A stretch of DNA of 64,000 nt from Emiliania huxleyi CCMP1516. Lineage: Eukaryota; Haptophyta; Isochrysidales; Noelaerhabdaceae. The translations under genes were made by a program, and so were the position numbers. Every line of letters starts with the position of its first letter. Position 1 is the stretch's first letter. The stretch is from contig NW_005201259.1 of assembly GCF_000372725.1 (NCBI RefSeq), forward strand, positions 103,551 to 167,550, in the 5' to 3' direction. Below are positions 48,330 to 59,380 of this stretch, piece by piece. The notes beneath the pieces are model-generated. The model made no database searches. It saw only the letters and a program-made list of their open reading frames with translations, and was not told the DNA's origin.

Positions 48330-49984
48330 TCGGGACACTCACACGCGCACGAAGCGGGGTCCGCGCCTGGCCGGATCGCCTTTCTCGTTGCTGGATCGAT
48401 GTGGTGTCGGTCAGAGAGTTGTGAGGGGTTACGTCGAATAATAAGAGATGTATATGTGATGAGAAAACCCGGGCGCCGGGGTAAGCGCGCACGTTTTTTT
48501 AACCGCGCGCCGCCGGCCACAATGTGGCCGCCCGGCCCGCCGGCGCCGCCGCGGGCCCGCCGGCGCCGGGCCCGCGCGCCCCGCTCTCTCTCGCCTCCAG
48601 TGCCCAGAGCGCCCCCCTGCGCCCTGGCCCAGACCGGACGCACTGTGGCGAACGAGCCAGCAGAAAGTGGCAAAAACGGTACCAGCAGAATGGCGCGTTC
48701 TCGCCCCCTTTCCTGTACGCGTGGGTCTCAGAGGACGAATGCGCACCGGGCCTTCGAGGACATCAAAGTCGGCTGCGCCCTACGGCCATCCCGCCGGCTC
48801 TCGAGTGTCGCAGCGCGACGCGCTTCACCCCTCACTCCGCGCTGCGAGTCGATCTGGAGACGACGCTCGGCCACCGCCAACTCCACCCTGACGCGTCGCA
48901 CATGCGCCGAGTGTCCCCCCCGAGGGTGTCCTTGTATAGTATGCTTGGTTGCGAGTTAAAAAAAGCCCGTTCCGCACCCGCAGCCAGCACCAGTACACAT
49001 GCCGTTCTGGTGCCCCTCGGCTGGCCAGAGGACGACTCACAATGCAAAATCGGAAAGACATCACGAGGGGCCGTATAAACGGTGCCGCAGCGGCCCGGGA
49101 CACTAACAGTGAATTGCTGCCACTCGCCCGGCCTCCTCCCCCTCGGGGTCGCCCGGAAAGTGGGCTTGCGCACCGGCGCCCCCCCCAGCACGCCGACCCG
49201 AGGTGTACCCTCCGGCCACCTGGGAGCGGAGTCCGATTTTGGCCCATTAGCTTCACCATGATGGATACGGAGGTGGCCAGCCCTTGGTTGTGCACCTGCG
49301 GCGCGAAGAGGAGGTGATCTCGTCGGACGAAGGCCGTGCCGAGAGCGCGCGCAGCGCGGAAGAGGGTGCGCAGCGCGTCGCGGCCGCGCACTTGGGAGCC
49401 GAGGGGATGGCCGGAGGGGGCGGGACGCCTGCATGTCCTCGAAGCTCCCATCCGCATACGCAAGCCGAGCAGCGAACGGCGGCGAGAGAGTTTGGCAGGG
49501 TCAGCAAGGACCGCGCATGGCGAAGGACCCGATTTTGCTACTTTTGCTGTTTTTCGCTGCCCATCGTGCGAGAGACCGCGGGCTAGACACGACGAGAGAG
49601 ACCGCCCGCGAGACCGCGGCCGCGGCTCAGACCCGAGACCGCACGAGACCCCAGAGCCCAGACGGTTCCGCAGACGCATGCCCAGACGTGAGACGACTCC
49701 TTCTCTCGCGGCGTCTCGCCGCGCGTCGATAGTTTCTCTCCTCAACACACTCTGGCTATCTCTCTCACGTAGATCTGTGGAAGCTGTCGACTCACTACAC
49801 GACTCGCGCCCGCCCGTATTGCGTCAGGGACTCGCGCCCGCCCGTATTGCGTCAGGAGCTATTACCTCCCACCTCCGGCGCGAGATCGCACAACGCTCTC
49901 GAGATCGTACCTCGCCACGTCCCGCCACATCCCAGGCTGTCTCCGTCGCGCGCCTCGCACGGACGAGGACGACAAAAGCCCTCG
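48330..49984. other. Intergenic with diverged inverted similarity, no supported gene
   Basis: 48690-48870 (+) and 49300-49470 (-) share a diverged pattern (translations AFEDIKVGCALRPSRRLSSV versus SFEDMQASRPLRPSPRLPSA), suggesting an old inverted duplication. No family is recognised. A direct repeat ACTCGCGCCCGCCCGTATTG occurs twice at about 49802-49850. Confidence 0.4.
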
Positions 49985-50387
49985 TCAGTCAGGGCTCAGG
50001 CACCGCCAGTACCGCCGCTGCACTGCCTTGGCCTCATCGATGCTCCGGCGGGCGGCGGCTGCCGCCGAGCCCTCATGTGCGCGGCGCCGCGCAGACGGCG
50101 TGCCCTTGTCGCCGCCCTGTCCGAACCCGTCCCGCGCCAAGCGCAGCCTTGCCGCCTGCCGCTCGGCGGCGCGAGCCTCCCGGCTGCTCTGAGCCTGCTC
50201 GGCGCCGGCAGACGCGGCCAGCTTCTTCAGCTCGCGCGCCGCGCGCTCACCAACGGGCGTCGCCGGCGCTTCCTTGGAGGGCGTGTCCCCTGCCGCCCGC
50301 GCCCGCCCGCCGCGCCTCGGCGCAACGGCCGAAGCGGGAGCCGCGACCGCGAAGGCGGCGGCGGCGGCGGCGGCGGCTTCAGCGGAA

Positions 50388-50419
<32 letters not shown>

Positions 50420-52051
50420 TTCAGCGGAAGCGGCGGCGGCGGCGGCATCGGCGGCGGCGGCATCGGCGGCCGCTGCGGCAGCAGCGGACGGCGTGGAGTC
50501 GAGACCGAGTAGCGCTGCCATTGTGGCGGCACCGCACGCGGCAGTGGCCGAGATGGAGTAGCCGCCCTCGAGTGCCACGACCAGCCGCCCCCCCGCGAGG
50601 CGCATCAGCCGGCGGGTGAGCGCGTGGTAGCCGGCCGGAGTGACGTGGCAGCCTCCAAGGGGGTCCCCCTCCGCCGCGTCGTACCCGGCCGCGACGATGA
50701 CGAGGTCGGGGCTGAACTCGGTCGCGATCGGGAGTAGCAGCTCGTCCCACACGGCCAAGTACTCGGCGTCGCCCGGCCTGGAGGCGGAGCCGCGCGTGTT
50801 CCAGCCGACGTTGACGCTCGTGCCCTCGCCGACTCCCTTGCCCACGCCGCTCGGCGACATCTCGGCTGCATACTCCGCCCCCGCCACGTCCACGTCGGCG
50901 GGGAAGAAGGTTCCGCGCTCGAGCCGGTGGACGCTAAAGTACAGCACGGACGGGTCGGCCTCGAAGGCGCGCTGGATGCCGTTGCCGTGGTGGATGTCCC
51001 AGTCGACGACCAGAACGCGCCGCGCGCCCAGCGCCGCGCGAGCGTGCGCGGCCGCCGCGGCCACCGAGTTAATGACGCAGAACCCCATCGCTCGGTGGCG
51101 CTCGGCGTGGTGGCCTGGCGGCCGCACGACGGCGAGCCCGTTGCGCGCACGCCCCGCCATCACCTCCTCGGTTAGCGCGAGCAGCGAGCCGCACGCGAGC
51201 CGCGCAGCGGTGAGTGAGCCGGCGCCGTTGAGGTAGAGCGAGTCCTGCTGTTCGCACCAGCGGCGGAGCTCGCTCGCCTCCAGCCGAACGACCTCCTCGA
51301 GACGTCGCCAATGCGAGCGCTCGTGCACCAGGCAAATCTCGTCCTCGGTCGCCAGCCGGGCGGGCACGCGCAGCGCCGCGCCAGCAAGCCCCTCGGCGCA
51401 GAGCTCCGCCCAGAGCGCGGTGGCGCGAGCGGGCTGCTCCGGGTGCGAGCCCCCAGGGTAGTGGTGGCCAGAGGAGCCCCCCTCCTCGTACACGAGCGCG
51501 CTGCGCGCCAGGTGTGCCGAAGACACCAAGGCAGCCGGGCCTGCCTCGGCCATGCGCGGCGAGATTGCAACCTCCACGCCGCCGCCAGCCGCAGCCGGCT
51601 TAATGACAACCCGCAGCGCCGCGCATGGCTCGTGGAGTGTCAGGCGATGGAGGGCGCGCTCGAGAGGGGCCTCGTCGCAAGGGGGGGGGGCGACGCTGCG
51701 CTGGCTCGAAGAGGTCCCGCGTTCAGCCAAATCGTGAGGACGCACGGTAGGCGTCGCGAGGCAGCAGCTTGCGGGCGGTGGCGGCGGGGGAGGAGCCGGT
51801 GCAAGGGCAGGGGAAGGGGGTGGCGGCGGAGTAACATTTATAGTCTGGCAGCCCTGGCAGCCCCGCGGCGACAGCGGGTTTCTCGCGGGGAGGGCCAGGT
51901 CCCTGTCACGAGGTGTTTTGGAGTGCTTGGTCCCGAGGTCCGCCTCGGGCGTCTCCGGCGTCGTCGATGCACCCAAGGGCACTCGCTCCAGAGGGCGTCG
52001 CGGAGTGGCGTCTGGGACCGCTCGCGCAGCGGCCCAGGGGTCCAAACGCAT
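49985..52051 (-). CDS. Class II histone deacetylase
   Basis: Zn-dependent lysine deacetylase (HDAC6/Hda1-like class II). Up to 688 residues in a single exon. The catalytic domain (about residues 190-500) shows RPPGHHAERHRAMGFC (the His pair), VDWDIHHGNGIQ and AAGYDAAEGDPLGG (Zn ligands Asp/His/Asp), and LEGGYSI. The first 130 residues are low-complexity, with no certain start: 52051 is the furthest ATG and MAEAGPAALVSS further in is an alternative. After the domain comes a long polyalanine tract (GCC/GCG repeats, about 50320-50500), then a basic, charged tail. Probably chromatin or tubulin regulation; the target is inferred from the family only. Confidence 0.9.
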
Positions 52052-52864
52052 TCGAGCGAGGACAGGCGGAGGCGAGCGAGCGAGGAGCGCTGGCGTATTG
52101 GTGCTCTCGATTTGAAGACAAACGCGTTCTGACTAACTTACTCTCGAGGTTCTCGAGGTGGATAGGATTCCTATCCTTTGGCCGCGTTGGGTAGCGATGA
52201 TTGGTGTAACTCGTCACGGCCAATCATCGTGACTTACAGGCACGGCGTATACCCTGGCCACCATATGCGGGCCGACGTATGCGCCGCGAGCACCTATTGC
52301 CCTATAGGCGAGCTCTAACCGGCGGGCTCCAGCGCAGCCACGAGCGAGGCCGAGCCGCAACTCGCGGCCTTCCGGCCTAGATGGAGGCGCGCTCAGCCTC
52401 ACGCGGCGAGCGCCTCCATCATCTTCGCCTCATACGCAGAGTCCAGAGAGAGAGTGTCGTGAACTTGTTGGTTCTCAAAAATCTCTCTCTCCCCCATACG
52501 CATCCTCGCTCGTCGGCTGCCCCAGCACGCACGCAGAGCACAGGAGCATATTAGACGTCTGGGGTTCCGCTGCTGCTGTGTGTGCGCTGTGCAGCAAAAC
52601 CAACGTGACCTCCACCCGGCGAGCGGAGCCAGCCGCCAATGAAACAATCAGCGAGCCGCCAATAAAACAATGATCAATGTTGGTTGTGTGCATGGCGGCG
52701 GGGCCGCGGGGAGCACAGAGAGAGCGGAGAGCGGGTTGGAGAGCTCGGGGGGGGGGGGGGGGGCGGTGTGTGTGTGTGCATGGGCCATGGGCCATGCGCT
52801 CGGGCGGCATCTTTTCCGCGGATTTTCACTTTCGCAGGAGGCGATAAAGGCACCCCGCTGTGCC
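52052..52864. other. Intergenic, no supported gene
   Basis: Contains AAAATCTCTCTCTCCC (about 52478-52494), shared with 45742-45757, a G-run followed by TG repeats (52745-52778), and no gene I can support. Confidence 0.4.
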
Positions 52865-53938
52865 TCAATGACGACCGTGAGGCAAGTGCCGCGCCGCTAC
52901 ATGTTTGTTGCTAAAGTTTGCGCAGCCGAGCAGCGGCCGCCCCCATCGCAGCTCTGCCTTCTCCGCCGCCTTGGCAAGGCGCTTGAAGGCCATGGCGTAC
53001 AGAGCACGGTCATCCGAGGTCAGGTTGTCAAGTAGCGCACGTTCGTTCTCTTGCAGTGCTAGTAGGCTCGGGGGCACGCTAGACGTGTTGTGGTCAATGA
53101 CGGTCACGGTCGGCGGACCACGCGCGCAGTCGCACTGCACGATGGGCTGCGCGTGCATGGTTTGCAGGGCCACGCAGAGCGACACAGCGTAGTGTTCGGT
53201 GACGCCCACCGCGCGCGCTCTCCTGACAACATCGGCCGCGACGTCGAATCGTGCGGGCGAGTGCCATCGCGCGTCGAGCTGCACACCTCGCTTCTTCGGC
53301 CTGCCCTTGATGTCACGACTGTACCAGAGATCGAGGTTGTGCCCTGGCGAGCAGCTCTCGCTGGACAGGCAAGCGGCTGCCGGGTTCACTGGGATGAAAG
53401 AGCACGCGTCGAGCAGCGGCTGGACGTCTGCCAGTGTGGCTCGCTCTCCCGAAGCAACGAACTGCCACCCACGCAGCCAGCGCGCAAGAGGCATCATTTC
53501 TGGTGCGGTGCTCTGCCTCAGCTTTGCGCGCCCCTCAAAACGTTTCGTGGCACAGTGCTTGAACATGCTCACTACCATCGCCGCCGGCTCTCGCAGTAGC
53601 AACACAACCTGCTCGCCACTCCGAAGAGCCCCCTCCAAATATTCGAGGCTGGCGATCTCGTAATAAAAGCTGGAGTCGCTCGCTAGCACGGGCGAGGGCT
53701 GCGTAGCGTCCCAAGCGACGAGGTCGCGCCGAAAAGAGGAGCTGCCTGTCTTTGGCAGCCGCACGTATGCGTACGAGAGGTTAGTGACTCGGGGCCCCTC
53801 ACCAGCGGTGTCGCCATGCGCGTGCGCCGTCGAGGGGCGGGCATTGCTGTGCTGCTTCCTTCGGAAGGCCCGGTAAGCGCGCGAGGCGTTGACGTTTAGG
53901 AGCGCAGGGAGAGAGGACTTCGTCGACACAGCGTGCAT
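52865..53938 (-). CDS. Sulfotransferase-like protein, second type
   Basis: 357 residues in one exon, ATG at 53938; the in-frame sequence before it is a dispersed repeat, so the longer start at 54013 is rejected. The PAPS-binding loop is YVRLPKTGSSSFRRDLV and the second motif VVLLLREPAAMVVSMFKH. C-terminal LTSDDRALYAMAFKRL matches the end of membrane carbohydrate sulfotransferases (chondroitin/heparan type). It has Cys pairs (CSFIPVNPAAACLSSESC) suggesting a luminal protein. No clear signal anchor is visible, so an N-terminal exon may be missing. Substrate unknown; polysaccharide sulfation is inference. Confidence 0.65.
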   Translation of the reverse strand: MHAVSTKSSLPALLNVNASRAYRAFRRKQHSNARPSTAHAHGDTAGEGPRVTNLSYAYVRLPKTGSSSFRRDLVAWDATQPSPVLASDSSFYYEIASLEYLEGALRSGEQVVLLLREPAAMVVSMFKHCATKRFEGRAKLRQSTAPEMMPLARWLRGWQFVASGERATLADVQPLLDACSFIPVNPAAACLSSESCSPGHNLDLWYSRDIKGRPKKRGVQLDARWHSPARFDVAADVVRRARAVGVTEHYAVSLCVALQTMHAQPIVQCDCARGPPTVTVIDHNTSSVPPSLLALQENERALLDNLTSDDRALYAMAFKRLAKAAEKAELRWGRPLLGCANFSNKHVAARHLPHGRH

Positions 53939-53966
53939 GTGTGCACATTGCTCGCCCGTTTTATAT

Positions 53967-54030
53967 CGTTCAACGTAGAAACTTGTTTCTTTAGTGTAAC
54001 CCACTCCTAACATTAATTCTTCGCGTATAC
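53967..54030 (+). repeat. 64-bp direct repeat, left copy
   Basis: CGTTCAACGTAGAAACTTG...TCGCGTATAC. Identical but for two bases to 55497-55560. The two copies bracket the first KOW-like gene. Confidence 0.9.
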
Positions 54031-54124
54031 AGACAGGCCCAGCTGGAGGTGGCAGGGCATCCCACTCACGAATGTCCCTAATTAATCCAGAGCTTGCAAA
54101 TCAGTGGTCAGTCCACGACTTTCG

Positions 54125-55453
54125 ATGTCCTCCTCCTCGGCCGTCGCGCTGATCCCCAAGCCGAGGGGCGGCGTCCCAAGGGGCCACGAGTGGGACGGTG
54201 TGCGCGGCGCGTACGTCCACAAAGAGACGGGAGCTGTGCACGTCAAAGGCACGCGCTCTGCTGCTTCGGCAGCGCAGCAAAAGGAGCGCAAGGATGAACG
54301 CGACCGCAGCGACAGGCCGCAGGCGAGCGGCTCGCAGAAGCGCAACCAGGCTCAGGCCGAGGCCAGGAAAGCGGATGCCAACCGCCGCCGCCAGGTGGTC
54401 AGCCAGCACCGCAAGGCAGTACGCGAGAAGGCGCGCCCGCGGCTTGGCGAGAGCTTCGCCTCGATCCGCCAGCGTGAGGAGCAGCGGCTGCTCGGCAAGC
54501 GCTTTCTCTTCGAGCCCCAGCGCGTGCGCGTGTGCGAGGGAGCGCTCGCTGGGCAGTGCGGCACCGTGCTGGATCGCGCCCAGCTGTGCTTCCAGGAGAC
54601 TGCGCGCCGCGTCACGAGCCTGGAGCTCGACGCCTCGGGCCGTGTCGCGATCACCGAGCCGCGGCACCACCACCAGATATTGCTCGACGGGAGCGAGGAT
54701 GAGGAGCCGGTGCTGCTCTCGCCGTACGCCGTAGAGCCGTGGCCAGGCGTCGGGCAGCTCGTGGACATGCACCACGGCTCAAACTTGGAGAACGAGCCGG
54801 ATCGAGCCATGAACCACTTGGGCACCGTCGTCGCCTTTCATCCGTGGCAGCATTGGGGCCTCGAGGGCGAGAGCTTCTACCTCGTCAAGCGGCAGACCTT
54901 CGCGCTGCCGGAGCATGTCGAGGCGATGGCGGGCGGCGACGTGTGCATCGGCTCGTGGGTGCGGCTGCTGCCCCCGCATCCAGATGCGCATCACACGCTG
55001 CAAGATCGCCCCCCGGGTTCCTCCATGGTGCGGGGCAAGCACGAGCCCGGGGAGTTTGCAGCGCGGCGCATGCTGGATCGCCTTCAGCTGCAGGAGCCTG
55101 CAGAGCTGACGACGACGCACGCGCACAAGCTTCTGGAGGTCTTGCCCAATACGCTGGCCGAGGAGGCCTACTTACCGCTGCTCGACGTGCACGTGGTGCG
55201 GGACCGATGCGCGGCGTGCAGGGACTGCTTGGTGCTCGAGACCACGTTCTTGCTTGCCTACGACACCGACTTTGAGCCGCTCGATAGCAACGACATGCAA
55301 AATCCATGCCGCTCCCACTGCCCGTCAGACCATGCTTTCATGTGCGAGTGCGCGCGCCAGTGCTGCTCACATTGGGAGTGCAAGTACAGATGCCGCGACT
55401 GTATGGGTAGTGACAGCGACTGTGACAGCGAGTCGGGCGAGGAGAGTGCGTAG
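54125..55453 (+). CDS. KOW-like/Cys-rich protein, paralog A (intronless)
   Basis: 442 residues, unrecognised family. N-terminus has HEWDGVRGAYVHKETG, then a basic charged helix (QQKERKDERDRSDRPQASGS, QKRNQAQ). A segment RVRVCEGALAGQCGTVL (about residue 150) resembles a KOW motif, found in Spt5 and other RNA-associated proteins. A conserved middle GSWVRLLPPHP follows, and the C-terminus has paired cysteines (CAACRDC, CRSHC, CECARQCC, CRDCMG), a possible zinc site, and an acidic tail. Paralog B at 56916-58430 has the same order. The N-terminal and KOW features suggest nucleic-acid contact, which is inference. ATG at 54125. Confidence 0.7.
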   Translation: MSSSSAVALIPKPRGGVPRGHEWDGVRGAYVHKETGAVHVKGTRSAASAAQQKERKDERDRSDRPQASGSQKRNQAQAEARKADANRRRQVVSQHRKAVREKARPRLGESFASIRQREEQRLLGKRFLFEPQRVRVCEGALAGQCGTVLDRAQLCFQETARRVTSLELDASGRVAITEPRHHHQILLDGSEDEEPVLLSPYAVEPWPGVGQLVDMHHGSNLENEPDRAMNHLGTVVAFHPWQHWGLEGESFYLVKRQTFALPEHVEAMAGGDVCIGSWVRLLPPHPDAHHTLQDRPPGSSMVRGKHEPGEFAARRMLDRLQLQEPAELTTTHAHKLLEVLPNTLAEEAYLPLLDVHVVRDRCAACRDCLVLETTFLLAYDTDFEPLDSNDMQNPCRSHCPSDHAFMCECARQCCSHWECKYRCRDCMGSDSDCDSESGEESA

Positions 55454-55496
55454 GAGAGAACTACTGCTCTGTGTGTGTCTTTACAAATTACTACGT

Positions 55497-55560
55497 CGTT
55501 CAACGTAGAAACTTGTTTCTGTAGTGTAACCCACTCCTAACATTAATTCTTCGCGTGTAC
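55497..55560 (+). repeat. 64-bp direct repeat, right copy
   Basis: Begins 44 bp after paralog A's stop, in the same orientation as the left copy. A weaker relative (ACCCACTCCCAACATTATTC) lies near 56815-56840 before paralog B. Confidence 0.9.
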
Positions 55561-56915
55561 AGGCTGACCCAGGCTGCTCTGCCCACCCACCCACCCACCC
55601 ACCATTACGTTGAACCCATGCAGAGCTTTTATTTATCGTACAATGGAGAAGTTTACTTGAGCACTTGAGCACTGGATAGGGCCGATTCCGCGTGGTACGG
55701 GACCCCTCGATCGTCTCGCCCTCCCTCACTGGTGTGTTCATTGGGGGGGGTCATAACAAACACGGTACAGGATCGAGGTGCACGCTGCCGAAGCAGTGTC
55801 GTCCCCCCTCTCCCCAACGGCGATGGCGGTGTGACCGATCGAGCTACAAGAGGAGCTTGTTCAGCAGGATCAGGACCGTCGGATGCACTACCTCACTGGG
55901 CCTGAGAACATCGCGCGACCAGCCCCTCACCACTCCGGGTTTGCGTGGAGTCGAACCACTCCGGTATGGGCGAGCCCATTGATTTGAATCGAGTCCTTTC
56001 TCGCCTGCGGGAGGCAGTGGGGGGTATGTACTCTGCTCCTAGCGGGTTGGGGGAGGGCGCGGAGAGCGGGGCGGGGGGAGGGGGTCAGGCAGGGTCTTAT
56101 CCAAACGAGAGGTCAGGCATAGCAACTTGTAGACGTACTACACACACCCAAAGACCGAGTTCTCCTCCGAGCCATCTTGTTAATTGTCAAAATTCCTGTT
56201 GTGCAAGAGGGGAGGGGGCTCTGACGGAGTGCGTGGCGGGAGAGGGCAGGGAGTGGGCGCGGGGGAGGGGGGGGGGGGGGCTCAGCCGTGCAAAAAGCAT
56301 CAATTAATAATAGTAAGGAAGACATGTTGCCCGGCCGTTCAAGAAGTCCGTCTCGATTTTCGTTTTTTCCCCACAGACCACTCGGGCAACTTTTACGAAA
56401 GGCAAAGTTTTACTTGACCACTCGGGCAGATTCGATTGCATTTTACCACTCGGGCAAACTCGATGAAACGGGCGGACGGAAACGCGTTTGCGACGGCTCG
56501 CCGGAGAGCATGCATGGAGCGGCCGGTGCGCCGCCGCAGCTCACCGATGGAGCCTGCGTCGCGGCTCAATCCACTGACGTAGCAGCACTGCGACACACTC
56601 TCCAAGCACGGCCTCTGGCGTTGCGATTGCACAGAGAGCGAGCAATAGGCGCCAAAAGCACAGATCTGTGTGCAGTGGATTTCCATGTAGGTCGCGCCCA
56701 GCGAGCGGACAACCGCGGGTCTCGGATGCTCTCCCGGACGCGAGCCCATCGTGCGAGTGGCGGACCCGGAGGCGGCCGGCCCAGCTCACCCCCAGAGAGG
56801 CCTTACTTCGTAAGGTACCCACTCCCAACATTATTCCGCGACCCCCAACCTAGCTGCCCGGGCCTCCCACCTCACAAAGATTTGGCAAGAGCCACAAAGA
56901 TTTGGCCGTCCACAA
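55561..56915. other. Region between paralogs A and B, no further gene seen
   Basis: Holds a CACC repeat, the repeat at 55662-55766, a G-rich stretch (56040-56280) and three ACCACTCGGGCA motifs (about 56378-56455). No supported gene. Confidence 0.4.
55662..55766 (+). repeat. GAGCACTGGATAGGG repeat, copy 1
   Basis: Unit reads GAGCACTGGATAGGGCCGAT, TGGTACGGGACCCCTCGATC, TCACTGGTGTGTTCATTGGG and TCATAAC. Also at 58898-58980 and 59272-59380. Confidence 0.85.
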
Positions 56916-58430
56916 ATGAGTGGCCAGGCCTCGTCCTCGACCGCAGCCGCGCCCGGCGCTCCACATCCACGGCCGCAAGGCAGGGCGCCGAAGGAGCACA
57001 CGTGGGATGGAAGCTACGGGGAGAGCGGTGCCTGGCTGCACAACGTCACCGGGCTGCCCTGGGCCAAGGGCGGGCGATCAGCAGCCTCGATGGCTCAGCA
57101 GCGCGAGCGCAAGCGCGAGGACAAGCGCGACAGGAGCGGCAGGCCGGAGGCGTCCGGCGCGCAGAAGCGCAAGAAGGGCGCGGTGGAGGCGGAGCGGCGC
57201 GACAGGAACCGGCGGCTGAACGTCATCAACCAGTACCGCACAGCGGCTCGCAAGAAGAAGAAGATCCCACTCGACTCGAGCCAGGTGGCGCGCACTAGGG
57301 AGGAGAAGCGGCTTCTGGGCGACAATTTCGTGCACGAGGGCCAACGCGTGCGCGTGATCGAGGGGCTGCACGCTGGCTGCTGCGGCGTCGTGCTCGAGCG
57401 AGCCGTGCTGTGGGAGTGCGGCAGGGCGGTCACGGCCGTCGTTGAGCCGGAGCATCACCATGATGTGCTGCTGGACGAGGATGAAGATGAGGCCGGGCCG
57501 CGCCGCATTTCGCCTTACCAGGTGGAGCCGTGGCCTCGCGTCGGGCAGCAGGTCGGGCTTGATCTCAGCTTGATCTCAGCTTGATCTCAGCTTGATCTCG
57601 GCTGGACCCTGGCTGGATCTCGGATCTCGGCTGGATCTCTGCAGGTTTGCTGGCTGCCCGGCGAGCCCAACGCGATCGCCACGGTGACGTCTTTCCACGG
57701 CGGCGACGACAACGGCAGCGGCTACATCCTCTCTCGCCGCCTCTACGCCTCGCCGGCGACCGTCGAGGCGATGGCGGGTGGCGAGGTGCGTGGGACACGA
57801 GCAGCTTGAGTCATGAGCAGCTTGAGTCATAAGTCACGAGCTAAGAGTCACATAGCCGTGCAGGTGCGCGTCGGCTCGTGGGTGCGGCTGCTGCCGCCGC
57901 ATCCAGAGTCATCGCCCGAGCTAGACGTCTCGACAGCCAGGCTGCCCGACGAGCCGTCGATCAAAGACGCGCAACGGATGCTTCACGAGCTCAACCTGCA
58001 TGACGTCGCTGAGTTCAGCTCGGAGCAGCTGCACGAGCTCGTGACGTTCCCCTACTATCACCGAGTGCCCGGCTGGCACGCGCCGGCCATGTCTGCACAG
58101 CCCACACCGAGCACGCATCCGCATAGCTGGGTCTCAGCAAGCGCCGAGTTCCTGCCGTTGCGAGATGTGTATGTCGTGCGCGGTGCATGCACGGCGTGCG
58201 GAGATTGCCTCGAGCTGGAGTGCGTGACCATGGCATCTCATGATACTCTAGAGCCGCTCGGTAGCGAAAGCGAGCGAGATCCGTGCTGCGCACATTGCAA
58301 CCACGACCACATGTTCAAATGCGCGCACATGGGTCACGCCGGCGAGTGTGTGTATTCGTGCCCAGAGTGCGAAGTGTCCGGTTCGAGCGATGGCGAGTCG
58401 GGTGCCAGCGATGACGACAGCGGTGAGTAG
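56916..58430 (+). CDS. KOW-like/Cys-rich protein, paralog B (two introns)
   Basis: 447 residues from exons 56916-57551, 57645-57785 and 57864-58430. Same architecture as paralog A: EHTWDGSYGESGAWLHNVTG, the basic helix, KOW-like RVRVIEGLHAGCCGVVL, GSWVRLLPPHPES, and C-terminal CTACGDC, CCAHC and CPEC cysteines with an acidic tail. Both introns are GT-AG and fall where A is continuous. Intron 1 (57552-57644) is built of CTTGATCTCAG repeats. Intron 2 (57786-57863) holds two GAGCAGCTTGAGTCAT units and repeats GTGCG(T/C)G at both junctions. Divergence from A is high, so the duplication is not recent. Family unknown. Confidence 0.72.
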
Positions 58431-58450
58431 GTGAGTCTACCCTAAAAGTA

Positions 58451-58886
58451 CAGTGGGTTGCGGGCATTAAGAAAACGTCGCATTAAGAAACCCTACCAAG
58501 AGATTTCCGCAAAAATCTAAGAAACCACGGCGCGCCGCAGGCGCGGCCCCGAGAAAAGGCCAGACACGAGTCTCGAGTGTGAACGGGAGCCCCAGCTCAA
58601 AATTTCTCTTCGCCTGCGGCGCGCGCACTTGTCACTTTCCAAGTCTACGGTGTTCTGAGTGGAGTGGAGATGGAGGCGTGTGTGCGTCTTCCCGTCATCC
58701 AGAGAGCCGACTCGGCGGCAGACTCTGGCATCGCCCTCGCGGACCGCAGCTTACCTCTTACCTAAAATCCTTAGGAGGCCGGCCGGAGCTAAGAAACCAC
58801 GGCGTGGGGTGGATGAGGGCTGTGGAAAGGCTTAGAAACGGCGGCGTGCCGCCGAATCCTGTTTTCTTAATGCCCGCAACCCACTG
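58451..58886. mobile_element. Tc1/mariner-like MITE
   Basis: 436 bp with perfect terminal inverted repeats of at least 26 bp (CAGTGGGTTGCGGGCATTAA...), flanked by TA on both sides (58449-58450, 58887-58888). CAGT ends and TA duplication fit Tc1/mariner. No transposase. Inserted 21 bp after paralog B's stop. Confidence 0.9.
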
Positions 58887-58897
58887 TACTCCATTGT

Positions 58898-58980
58898 ACC
58901 CATGCATGAGCCTTTATACTTGAGCACTTGAGCACTGGATAGGGTCGATTCCGCATGGTACGGGACCCCTCGATCGGTCT
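58898..58980 (+). repeat. GAGCACTGGATAGGG repeat, copy 2
   Basis: Directly follows the MITE; ends earlier than the other copies. Confidence 0.8.
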
Positions 58981-59271
58981 CAACATTTATACCAAAAGGA
59001 GGGCTAACGTTCGCTTCTCAGCTCCCTGGCCCTGGATGTGAGGTTAATGACTGCACTCCAAGTGCTCCAAGTGCCTTTCTTGTGTGTTGTTGTAGGTTGT
59101 TAAATTTTAAACATCTCCATCGCTTCGTTCGGTGAATGAAGGGGGAAGGGGGTGAATGAACCGCGCCTCCTCGATCGCCGTGCAAAGCTCGCTTCCGAGC
59201 TCTCACGCCGCGCGTAGGGCCCTTAGGGGCCTAGAGAACAACAACCCCCTCTCCCTTCTCTCTCTTGAGTC

Positions 59272-59380
59272 TTGAGCACATGAGCACTGGATAGGGTCGA
59301 TTCCGCGTGGTACGGGTCCCCTCGATCGTCTCGCTCGCCCTCCCTCACTGGTGTGTCCATTGGGGGGGGTCATAACACAC
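59272..59380 (+). repeat. GAGCACTGGATAGGG repeat, copy 3
   Basis: Nearly identical to 55662-55766, including the G-run and the TCATAAC end. Confidence 0.85.

Noticed and set aside
50274-50561. Plus-strand alanine-rich ORF opposite the deacetylase
   Set aside because: Antisense reading of GCC/GCG repeats encoding the deacetylase polyalanine tract.
53939-54013. Earlier start for the second sulfotransferase (MLGVGYTKETSF...)
   Set aside because: Those codons lie in the 64-bp dispersed repeat also found at 55497-55560.
55930-56020. tRNA-Ser-like sequence on the minus strand (GGTTCGA box and anticodon-like CTCGATT)
   Set aside because: No D-arm and no pairing acceptor stem; the T-stem is imperfect. 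At most a tRNA-like relic.
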